64,000 bases of DNA, from positions 1,176,501 to 1,240,500 of the forward strand of contig NZ_CP134494.1 in the NCBI RefSeq assembly GCF_031759225.1, written 5' to 3'. Below the pieces are notes generated by a model. The model searched no databases and was not told the DNA's origin. It saw nothing but the letters and a program-made list of their open reading frames with translations. A program made the translations under genes and the position numbers. The DNA is from Mesobacillus jeotgali. GTDB lineage: Bacteria > Bacillota > Bacilli > Bacillales > Cytobacillaceae. This document shows, one piece after another, positions 49,421-56,288 of this stretch. Numbering within the stretch: position 1 is the stretch's first letter; the number at the start of each line of letters is the position of its first letter.

Positions 49421-50431
49421 ATGACAAGATTGTTTTCAAATCGCATGAACATCTTATATTTGCTTGTCGCCGGGTTCCTGGCAGTACTTCCATTTGTCTA
49501 CGATTCCAGGAGCATGCTCATCCTGCTCTCCCAGGTGTTCATTTTTGCCGTACTGGCGATGAGCTACGACATCCTTCTCGGATACACCGGCATCGTCTCA
49601 TTCGGTCATGCGATGTTCTTCGGGATTGGGGCGTATACAGTAGGAGTCTTCATGAAAAGGTTTGAACCTGAAACAAGCTACTTTCTGCTGGCTGTCCTGG
49701 TCACGATTTTGCTGACTGCTGTCGTAAGTTATTTCGTCGGACTGCTGACACTGCGCTTGAAAAGCCACTTTTACGCGATGCTGACTATGGCCTTCGCCGG
49801 ATTGTTTTTAGTACTGGCTGAAAAATGGCGGACGGTTACTTATGGGAATGACGGCTTTACATTCAGGGTTCCGGACTTTCTGAAGGACCGCACTGACTTC
49901 TATTTGATTTGCCTCGGTTCGATGGTCCTGGTGTTCATTTTATTGAGAAGATTCACCAATTCCCCGCTTGGAAGAGTTCTTCAGGCAATAAGGGAAAATG
50001 AACAGCGCACAGAATCGCTTGGATACAGCGTATTGCAATATAAAATCATTGCCAGCGTCGTGTCTGGAGTCATTGCCGGAATTGCGGGGATTTTATATGC
50101 TGTTTCCCTCAGATTCGTGAATACAAGCGTTTTTACAATGGATATCACACTGGATGCCTTGCTGATGACGATCATTGGAGGAGTCGGGACGTTGGTCGGG
50201 GCAATCATCGGCGCGGGAATCATCGAGTTTTCCCATCACTGGCTGACTGAGCTTGCAAAGGTTCACTGGATTTTCGAAAGATGGATCATCTTTTTCGGCA
50301 TCATTTATATCCTTGCTGTCATGTTCTTCCCTCAGGGGATTGTCGGTTCCCTGCAGAAGCTGAAGTTGAGAAAGAAAGAGAAAATCAAGGTTCCGGTTGA
50401 TTCAGAGACAGTAAGCCAGGGAGATTCGTGA
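49421..50431 (+). CDS. livM: Liv-type ABC transporter permease LivM
   Basis: A 336-residue permease with about ten membrane segments and LivM motifs: SYDILLGYTGIVSFGHAMFFGIGAY, LKSHFYAMLTMAFAGLFLVL, coupling region LGRVLQAIRENEQRTESLGYS and IIGGVGTLVGAIIGAG. The start is ATG 49421, eight bases from AAAGGGG; the GTG at 49412 overlaps livH. Its stop overlaps the start of the next small gene by one base. Confidence 0.92.
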   Translation: MTRLFSNRMNILYLLVAGFLAVLPFVYDSRSMLILLSQVFIFAVLAMSYDILLGYTGIVSFGHAMFFGIGAYTVGVFMKRFEPETSYFLLAVLVTILLTAVVSYFVGLLTLRLKSHFYAMLTMAFAGLFLVLAEKWRTVTYGNDGFTFRVPDFLKDRTDFYLICLGSMVLVFILLRRFTNSPLGRVLQAIRENEQRTESLGYSVLQYKIIASVVSGVIAGIAGILYAVSLRFVNTSVFTMDITLDALLMTIIGGVGTLVGAIIGAGIIEFSHHWLTELAKVHWIFERWIIFFGIIYILAVMFFPQGIVGSLQKLKLRKKEKIKVPVDSETVSQGDS

Positions 50432-50610
50432 TGGAAACAAAGCAAGTTACTTCATTCGTTCTCCGCTTCCAGCTCACGGACATCGAAAGCGACAGCGGCA
50501 GAAAATACTGGAGGGTCAAGGTAACCCATGTGCAGGAGGAAAAAGAAGCAGTCTTTGATTCCTTAGAGTCAGCAATGGAATTCATCAAAGGTATAGTTGG
50601 AGAATCATAG
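50431..50610 (+). CDS. Small conserved-looking protein after livM (59 aa)
   Basis: A 59-residue soluble protein whose ATG overlaps the livM stop (GTGATGG), with AGGGAGA six bases upstream, so it is surely translated with the Liv operon. Sequence features: SFVLRFQLTDIESDSGRKYW and WRVKVTHVQEEKEAVFDSLE, predicted as beta strands, then a short helix AMEFIKGIV. I do not recognise the family. As the last gene of the importer operon, it could be a regulatory or chaperone subunit, but that is only a guess. Confidence 0.72.
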   Translation: METKQVTSFVLRFQLTDIESDSGRKYWRVKVTHVQEEKEAVFDSLESAMEFIKGIVGES

Positions 50611-50655
50611 AAGGGGTTTTCTTTTAAAAGTATAAACTTTTGCACTTAGATTAGT

Positions 50656-50836
50656 GTCTAGCTCCAACGCCTAGCCAGTTTTCATCGCTGTGAGTGCCTC
50701 CTCGAGTATCTTGCGAGAAGCGTTAGCTTTGAGCAGCTCGAGGTCGCTTCAGTCCTGCCAATGAAGTCAAAGAACGACTTCACTGTCAGGCCCTCCAGCG
50801 CTTGTCGGGGCTGACCAAGGCGCTTGCGCTTTTCTT
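50656..50836 (+). repeat. Dispersed structured repeat element, copy 3, with a 60-bp insertion
   Basis: Same element as at 24129, 46865 and 54531, but 60 extra bases (50677-50736) sit between CGCCTAGCC and CTCGAGGTCGCTTCAGTCC. The rest, including GAAGTC-N6-GACTTC, the GGGGCTGACCAAGGCGCT arm and the tail GCGCTTGCGCTTTTCTT, is conserved. It lies just before the KAS III-like gene. Confidence 0.9.
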
Positions 50837-50851
50837 AAAGGAGGAACCAAG

Positions 50852-51868
50852 ATGCAAATTGGCATTGTCAGTACGGGAATCTACCTTCCTGAAAACTATG
50901 TCACAGGAGCGGAAATTGCCAGGTTGGCAGGAATTCCCGAACAAGTTGTGGAAGAAAAAATGGGAATAAGGAAAAAGCCGATGCCAGGACCGGAAGACCA
51001 TACATGCGAAATGGGAATCAAGGCTGCAAGGATTGCATTGGAAAAAGCGAACCTGGATCCGTTGGACATCGACCTTGTCATCTATATTGGTGAGGAGTAC
51101 AAGGAATATCCATTATGGACAGCAGGTATTAAACTGCAGGAGGAAATCGGGGCAAGAAATGCCTGGGCCTTCGACACGGCCTTAAGATGCGGAACGACAG
51201 TGATGGCCCTGAAGCTGGCGAAGGGAATGATGGTCTCTGATCCGGCAATCAACACCGTCCTCCTCGCAGGGGGCTATCGCAATGGTGATTTCATAGATTA
51301 CCAGAATCCAAGAACACGGTTCATGTACAATCTCGGGGCAGGCGGCGGTGCGATTTTATTGCAAAAGGACCATCAGGAAAACAGGTTGCTAGAGACAGAA
51401 ATGATTACGGATGGTTCTTTTTCCGAGGATGTCGTCGTCGTTGCCGGCGGAACAAAAAATCCGATTACAGCAGAGAGCCTGGCAAGAGGCCTGTACCAGC
51501 TTGATGTACTTGATCCAGAGGGAATGAAGGAGCGGCTCGAGCAAAAGTCGATGGCCAATTTTTTAAAAGTCATCCGGCGGTCGGTGGAGAAAAGCGGTTT
51601 TTCCGAAAAAGACATCGCCTACGTCGGGATGCTTCATATGAAGCGGTCGGCACATGAATTTGTATTAAGGGAGCTGGGATTAACGGAAGAGAATTCCATC
51701 TACCTAGAAGACTTTGGGCACATTGGACAGATTGACCAGATCCTGTCTCTAGAACTGGCAGAAAAGGCAGGGAAATTAAAGGATGGAGACATTGTCGTCC
51801 TAGTCAGTGCCGGTATCGGCTATGCGTGGGGTGCGACGACTATTGTTTGGGGAAAGGGCGTGTTGTAA
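50852..51868 (+). CDS. KAS III-like (3-oxoacyl-ACP synthase III family) enzyme with altered active site
   Basis: A 338-residue thiolase-fold protein of the KAS III/FabH group. The nucleophile is C113 in FDTALRCGTTVMAL. The histidine region reads GMLHMKRSAHEF (H262) instead of the usual HQAN. The place of the catalytic Asn (YGNTSxAS in FabH) reads EDFGHIGQID, with His at 290. It therefore keeps Cys and His but lacks Asn, as seen in some non-condensing or acyl-transferring KAS III relatives. AAAGGAGGAACC precedes the ATG. It overlaps the next gene by one base. Confidence 0.85.
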   Translation: MQIGIVSTGIYLPENYVTGAEIARLAGIPEQVVEEKMGIRKKPMPGPEDHTCEMGIKAARIALEKANLDPLDIDLVIYIGEEYKEYPLWTAGIKLQEEIGARNAWAFDTALRCGTTVMALKLAKGMMVSDPAINTVLLAGGYRNGDFIDYQNPRTRFMYNLGAGGGAILLQKDHQENRLLETEMITDGSFSEDVVVVAGGTKNPITAESLARGLYQLDVLDPEGMKERLEQKSMANFLKVIRRSVEKSGFSEKDIAYVGMLHMKRSAHEFVLRELGLTEENSIYLEDFGHIGQIDQILSLELAEKAGKLKDGDIVVLVSAGIGYAWGATTIVWGKGVL

Positions 51869-52770
51869 TGGAAAAAACGGCAGTGGAAATGAAGAAGGTT
51901 GACTTGCCAAATGGGGAAACAATCGCTTATAGGGAGCGGGATGGCGGAACCAAAAATGTTCTTTTGGTCCATGGCAATATGACATCATCCAAACATTGGG
52001 ACTTGTTGATTGACGCGATTGATCCTGAATATAAAGTTTTTGCGGTGGATTTGCGGGGGTTCGGGGAGTCCAGCTATCATAAGCCAATCATGTCGATCCA
52101 GGATTTTTCCGATGATGTAAAAATGTTTGTTGATGGAATTGGGCTGAAGGATTTTGCCCTTGTAGGCTGGTCGACGGGAGGAGCGGTAGGAATGCAGTTC
52201 GCCGCTGATTACCCAGGCTATTGTGAAAAGCTTGTGCTGCTCGCTTCCGCTTCTACAAGAGGATATCCTTTCTTCGGCACAAGTGCTGAAGGCCTCCCTG
52301 ATGTGAACAACAGGCTCGTTACTTATGAGGATGTTAAGGGAGATGCTGGTAAAACGATTGCCGTACAGAGTGCTTACGACCAGCAAAATAGAGGATTTCT
52401 AAAGGCAATGTGGAATATGTTGATTTATACCGGTCGTCAGCCGGAAGAACGGCATTATGACGAGTATGTTGATGATATGCTGACACAGCGCAATCTCGCT
52501 GAAGTCTACCACTCTCTTAATACTTTTAACATCAGTGCTTTAAATAATGGCTTGAAGGATGGTACAGATCAGGTGAAGGATATCCAGATTCCTGTGCTTG
52601 TGCTCCGGGGTGACCGGGATCTAGTGGTCACTGGGAGGATGGCAGATGAAATTGTCGAGGACTTTGCAGGGCGTGCAAGGTTTGTGGAATTGAAGGATTG
52701 CGGCCATTCGCCATTAGTGGATGACCTGGATCAGCTATTGCAGCATATCGAAGGATTTTTAGCAGAGTAG
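51868..52770 (+). CDS. Alpha/beta hydrolase
   Basis: A 300-residue alpha/beta-hydrolase. Oxyanion strand VLLVHGNMTSSKHW, DLRGFGESSY, nucleophile Ser in LVGWSTGGAVGMQF (S102), Asp in VLRGDRDLVVT and His in KDCGHSPLVDDLDQL. All catalytic residues are present. The ATG overlaps the stop of the KAS III-like gene (TAATGG), so the two are translated together and probably act in consecutive steps, for example acyl transfer and thioester or ester hydrolysis. The substrate is unknown. Confidence 0.88.
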   Translation: MEKTAVEMKKVDLPNGETIAYRERDGGTKNVLLVHGNMTSSKHWDLLIDAIDPEYKVFAVDLRGFGESSYHKPIMSIQDFSDDVKMFVDGIGLKDFALVGWSTGGAVGMQFAADYPGYCEKLVLLASASTRGYPFFGTSAEGLPDVNNRLVTYEDVKGDAGKTIAVQSAYDQQNRGFLKAMWNMLIYTGRQPEERHYDEYVDDMLTQRNLAEVYHSLNTFNISALNNGLKDGTDQVKDIQIPVLVLRGDRDLVVTGRMADEIVEDFAGRARFVELKDCGHSPLVDDLDQLLQHIEGFLAE

Positions 52771-52782
52771 GAAGGTGTTTTT

Positions 52783-53523
52783 ATGAGATTGAAAGATAAA
52801 GTAGCGATTATTACAGGGGCAGCGAACGGAATCGGGCTTGCTGCAGCTAAAACTTTTGCCAGTGAAGGCGCAAGGGTTGCCATGGCGGACTTTGATGAAG
52901 AAACAGGAACCAAACGTGCGGCAGAACTGTCAGCTGAAGGCAATGATATCGCTTTTTTTCAGGTGAATGTCGCCGACAGATCCAGTGTTGATTCGCTGGT
53001 CCAAAATGTTCTCGGCCACTTTGGCAAAATTGATATTCTAATAAATAATGCAGGCATCACCAGGGATGGAATGCTGCACAAGCTCGCTGCCGAGGACTTC
53101 CAGAAAGTCGTTGATGTCAACCTGACGGGTGTGTTCAATTGTGCCCAGGCTGTTGTTCCAGCAATGGTCCAGCAAGGTTCAGGCAGAATAATCAATACAT
53201 CCTCCGTTTCCGGCGTATACGGCAATGTAGGCCAGACAAACTACGCAGCGACCAAAGCCGGAGTCGTCGGCATGACGAAAACATGGGCAAAGGAACTCGG
53301 ACGCAAAGGCATCAATGTAAACGCAGTCGCTCCGGGATTCATCGAAACGGGCATGACCGCCGCTGTGCCGGATAAAGTGATTGAACAAATGAAGATGCTC
53401 GTCCCGCTGGGAAGGCTCGGATTGCCAGAGGATATCGCACATGCCTACCTGTTCCTCGCATCAGACGAGTCAAAATACGTGAACGGCACCACCCTCCATG
53501 TCGATGGCGGGATCATGATGTGA
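52783..53523 (+). CDS. Short-chain dehydrogenase/reductase, FabG-like
   Basis: A 246-residue classical SDR. NAD(P)-binding TGAANGIG (about residues 11-18), NNAG (88-91), catalytic Ser in NTSSVSGVYG, Tyr154 and Lys158 in YAATKAGVVG, and the C-terminal YVNGTTLHVDGGIMM. The acidic residue after the second strand (ADFDEE) suggests NAD preference. FabG-like enzymes interconvert 3-oxoacyl and 3-hydroxyacyl groups. It starts 12 bases after the hydrolase gene, with GGAAGGTG upstream. Confidence 0.9.
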   Translation: MRLKDKVAIITGAANGIGLAAAKTFASEGARVAMADFDEETGTKRAAELSAEGNDIAFFQVNVADRSSVDSLVQNVLGHFGKIDILINNAGITRDGMLHKLAAEDFQKVVDVNLTGVFNCAQAVVPAMVQQGSGRIINTSSVSGVYGNVGQTNYAATKAGVVGMTKTWAKELGRKGINVNAVAPGFIETGMTAAVPDKVIEQMKMLVPLGRLGLPEDIAHAYLFLASDESKYVNGTTLHVDGGIMM

Positions 53524-53528
53524 TTTTA

Positions 53529-53556
53529 AAAAGCGCATTTGATGCGCTTTTTTATT
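53529..53556 (+). terminator. Terminator of the KAS III-hydrolase-SDR operon
   Basis: AAAAGCGCAT (53529-53538) pairs with ATGCGCTTTT (53542-53551), with further T residues. Confidence 0.88.
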
Positions 53557-53611
53557 TTGGGGTAGGTGTGGGGAGAGGAATGATTTCTATTCTATTGGAG
53601 TGTAAATTATT

Positions 53612-53960
53612 CAACCAGGAATAAAACTGCTCCAACCGGGAATAAATTTCTTTCAACCGGGAATAAATCTGCTCCAACCGGGAATATAACACCGGCAACA
53701 GGGATTAAAATGGCTTACCGGAGAATTATGCTGCAACCGTTAAGAAAATTATCCACCGTATAATAATTCGTGCCAACCATCAAATAAATCGTCTCAACCG
53801 TTAAATAATTCCTCCCAACCGTTAAAATGAACCGTCAAACCGGGAAAAATCCTCCTAACTGGTATTAAAACCGATCCAACTGGTATTAAAAATGCGCTAA
53901 CTGGTATTAAAACTGTCCCAACTGGTATTAAATCTCCTCTAACTGGCATTAAAACTAACT
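53612..53960. repeat. Array of about 17 iterons of 20-21 bp
   Basis: A CAACC or related core recurs at about 53612, 53633, 53654, 53675, 53696, 53716, 53734, 53755, 53774, 53795, 53816, 53836, 53857, 53877, 53898, 53919 and 53940. There are three sub-families in order: CAACCGGGAATAAA, then CAACCGTTAAATAA, then AACTGGTATTAAAA. It fills most of the 580-base gap between the SDR gene and the 54104 gene. Confidence 0.9.
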
Positions 53961-54103
53961 GATCCCAAGAACTTTGCCCCACGCACTCTAAAAACCAGCT
54001 AATCATATGTTCATTTTACTTTTTGAGTCCGCTGATATTCACTTCAGGATTAACTTCCCTCCAAAAGTGGTAAATGGTATTAAAAAAGGATGAGGTGCTG
54101 TAC

Positions 54104-54439
54104 ATGGAAGACACAAAGCAGAAATACTACTTTAATATAGAAAGCGGCGAGGTGCTGGACACGCCGGCTGAGCCGGAGGGCCATTTATTCACGTTGATTG
54201 CGACCGGTGAGGAGATCAAGGATTTACGGGAGTATCTGACGGAAAACTATAAAGCGGATTGGGCCACTTTTGGCAATTCCCATTTGCGCCCTTTTACCGA
54301 CCCAGACCGTGAGCATGCTGAATATGACTTTGCAATGAAGGAAATTTACGCAATGGTTTATAAACTGGGTGATGCTGAAGCCAGGAACCATGTGAAAAGT
54401 ATGGAGATATTTACAGAAGATGAGTTGAAGGGCATATAA
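54104..54439 (+). CDS. Hypothetical protein (111 aa)
   Basis: I do not recognise this family. The ATG at 54104 is preceded by GAGGTGCTGTAC; the frame opens 30 bases earlier without a better site. The protein is soluble and acidic, beginning TKQKYYFNIESGEVLDTPAE and later having TLIATGEEIKDLREYLTENY, then a helical C-terminus (YDFAMKEIYAMVYKLGDAEARNH). It is flanked by the 21-bp iterons and the fourth dispersed repeat, and has its own terminator. It may be a solitary gene rather than part of the pathway. Confidence 0.7.
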   Translation: MEDTKQKYYFNIESGEVLDTPAEPEGHLFTLIATGEEIKDLREYLTENYKADWATFGNSHLRPFTDPDREHAEYDFAMKEIYAMVYKLGDAEARNHVKSMEIFTEDELKGI

Positions 54440-54446
54440 ACTTCTG

Positions 54447-54476
54447 ACACCACGGCTGATGCTGTGGTGTTTTTTG
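54447..54476 (+). terminator. Terminator of the 54104 gene
   Basis: ACACCAC (54447-54453) pairs with GTGGTGT (54464-54470), followed by six T residues in total. Confidence 0.82.
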
Positions 54477-54530
54477 CAGTTTATAGTTATAAAATTATTT
54501 AGTTGTGGATAACTACGAGTAGTTTTCTTA

Positions 54531-54650
54531 ATCCAGCTCCAGCGCCTAGCCCCTCGAGTCGCTTCAGTCCGCCCAATGAATTCAAAGAACGACTTCACTG
54601 GTCGGCCCTCCAGCGCTTGTCGGGGCTGACCAAGGCGCTTGCGCTTTTTC
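54531..54650 (+). repeat. Dispersed structured repeat element, copy 4
   Basis: Same element as at 24129, 46865 and 50656, with intact outer arms. The inner hairpin has one change (GAATTC instead of GAAGTC). It ends only three bases before the SARP-type promoter repeats of the CoA ligase gene. Confidence 0.92.
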
Positions 54651-54653
54651 ATA

Positions 54654-54686
54654 TGTAACTAACCTGTAACTACCATCTCCTAAAAT
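54654..54686 (+). promoter_or_regulatory. SARP-type promoter of the CoA ligase gene (direct repeat 11 bp apart)
   Basis: TGTAACT at 54654-54660, four bases, TGTAACT at 54665-54671, nine bases (ACCATCTCC), then -10 TAAAAT at 54681-54686. This is the same geometry as at 45510-45542, including the CAT three bases after the second repeat and ATGA at the end of the -10. The ligase start is 33 bases downstream. Confidence 0.8.
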
Positions 54687-54719
54687 GAATCCATCAAGAC
54701 GAGAGAAGGAGAGATTGCG

Positions 54720-56237
54720 GTGAGGTGGGAGCTCGACTGGCTTGAATCTAGAGCGGGATTGACACCAGATGCAGTTGCGATTGCCGATGCAGGGACGGCT
54801 CAGGAATGGTCATACAGGGAAATCAATGATCGGGCTAAAGCAATCGCAGTGTGGCTGGGTGAAAAGGGAGTCAAAAAAGGCGACAGGGTTGCGCTGCTTG
54901 CGCCGAACGGAATCAGTTACTTTGATTTGCTGTTTGCCTGCGGCAAAATTGGCGCCATTTTTGTGCCGCTGAACTGGAGGCTGTCCCTCGATGAGCTGGC
55001 ATATATTATTAAGGATTGTGAGCCAAGGCTGCTGGCTTTCCATTCCAATTTAACAAAAGAAGTGACAATGATTTGGGATGAAGAAGACCGTTGCATTCAA
55101 ATTGATGGTTCACGATACGCTCAGCTGCTTGGCGTAACAGTTGGCCAGCTGGATGGAGAAAAAGTGGAGGAAGAAGATCCGCTCGCGATGATTTATACAG
55201 GAGGGACCACCGGAAAGCCAAAAGGAGCTGTTCTGTCACATCGCGCCATCATCTGGAACAGCGTTTCGACGATCGCCAGCTGGAATCTGACGAACGAGGA
55301 CAGAACGGTGACGTATTTACCTTTATTCCATACAGGCGGTTTGAATGCACTATCCATTCCGATCCTGATGGCCGGGGGCACCGTCGTTCTGGCCAATGAT
55401 TTCACACCGGAAAGTGCGATCAAGAACCTAATCGAACATAAGTGCACAATCGTCCTATTTGTGCCGACGATGCATCATATGTTGGTAAAAACGGATCTTT
55501 TCCAGAAGGCGGAATTCACGGATCTTAAGCTGTTTTTATCAGGAGGTGCACCGTGCCCGCTTGAAATTTATGAAGCATACAAACAGAAGGGTATCGCCTT
55601 CAAGGAGGGATATGGGCTGACAGAGGCTGGCCCGAATAATTTTTACATAGATCCTTCAGAGGCGAATGTAAAAAGAGGTTCAGTCGGCAAGCCTATGCTG
55701 TTCCATTCTATCAAGATCCTGGACGAAGCAGGGAACGAGGCTGGAGCGGACGAGGTCGGTGAACTTGCTATCAAGGGGAACCATGCCTTTTCTTATTACT
55801 GGAATAATCAGAATGCGACCGAAGACACCTTGAAGGACGGCTGGCTTTATACAGGTGACCTGGCGAAGAGAGACAGAGATGGATATTATTATATTGTTGG
55901 CAGGAAAAAAGAGATGATCATCACAGGCGGTGAAAATGTATTTCCTCTCGAGATCGAACACTGGCTCTGCTCACACCCATCGATTCACGAGGCCGCGGTC
56001 GTTGGCATCCCAGATGAAAAATGGGGAGAAGTCGTGACTGCGTTCATTGTCCTTGAAGAGGGAGCTGCTTTAGGAGAGCATGAAGCCAAAATGCATTGCA
56101 GGCAGAAGCTCGCCGGCTATAAAGTACCGAAAGTTATCCAAACTATTGGCCATATGCCGAAGACGCATGTAGGCAAAATCGATAAAAAGAAACTGCGGGA
56201 AGTCGCTCTCTCTGCATCGGGCCATAAGCCTGTTTGA
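54720..56237 (+). CDS. AMP-forming acyl-CoA synthetase/ligase
   Basis: A 505-residue ANL-superfamily ligase. Motifs: [20 protein letters not shown] (A3), KEGYGLTEAGPNNFY (A5), YTGDLAKRDRDGYYYIVGRKKEMIITGGENVFP (A7-A8, about residues 378-410) and the catalytic Lys in PKTHVGKIDKKKLRE (A10). It would activate a carboxylic acid with ATP and CoA. GTG start at 54720 with AAGGAGAG upstream. Its promoter carries the same direct repeats as the Liv importer, which suggests that it activates the imported acid. Confidence 0.9.
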   Translation: MRWELDWLESRAGLTPDAVAIADAGTAQEWSYREINDRAKAIAVWLGEKGVKKGDRVALLAPNGISYFDLLFACGKIGAIFVPLNWRLSLDELAYIIKDCEPRLLAFHSNLTKEVTMIWDEEDRCIQIDGSRYAQLLGVTVGQLDGEKVEEEDPLAMIYTGGTTGKPKGAVLSHRAIIWNSVSTIASWNLTNEDRTVTYLPLFHTGGLNALSIPILMAGGTVVLANDFTPESAIKNLIEHKCTIVLFVPTMHHMLVKTDLFQKAEFTDLKLFLSGGAPCPLEIYEAYKQKGIAFKEGYGLTEAGPNNFYIDPSEANVKRGSVGKPMLFHSIKILDEAGNEAGADEVGELAIKGNHAFSYYWNNQNATEDTLKDGWLYTGDLAKRDRDGYYYIVGRKKEMIITGGENVFPLEIEHWLCSHPSIHEAAVVGIPDEKWGEVVTAFIVLEEGAALGEHEAKMHCRQKLAGYKVPKVIQTIGHMPKTHVGKIDKKKLREVALSASGHKPV

Positions 56238-56241
56238 TAAG

Positions 56242-56288
56242 AAAAAAGGCATTTCAGCCAGCGTTTGCTGACTGTAATGCCTTTTTTT
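56242..56288. terminator. Bidirectional terminator between ligase and MFS genes
   Basis: AAAAAAGGCATT (56242-56253) pairs with AATGCCTTTTTT (56276-56287); an inner TCAGC/GCTGA pair extends the structure. A-rich and T-rich sides serve both strands. Confidence 0.88.

Noticed and set aside
53794-54006. Minus-strand frame with repeated LIPVGTV-like heptads
   Set aside because: The heptads come from the 21-bp iterons being a multiple of three; no ribosome binding site is seen.
54224-54652. Minus-strand frame across the 54104 gene end and dispersed repeat copy 4
   Set aside because: It overlaps a better-supported plus-strand gene and its terminator, and contains the repeat-derived peptide.
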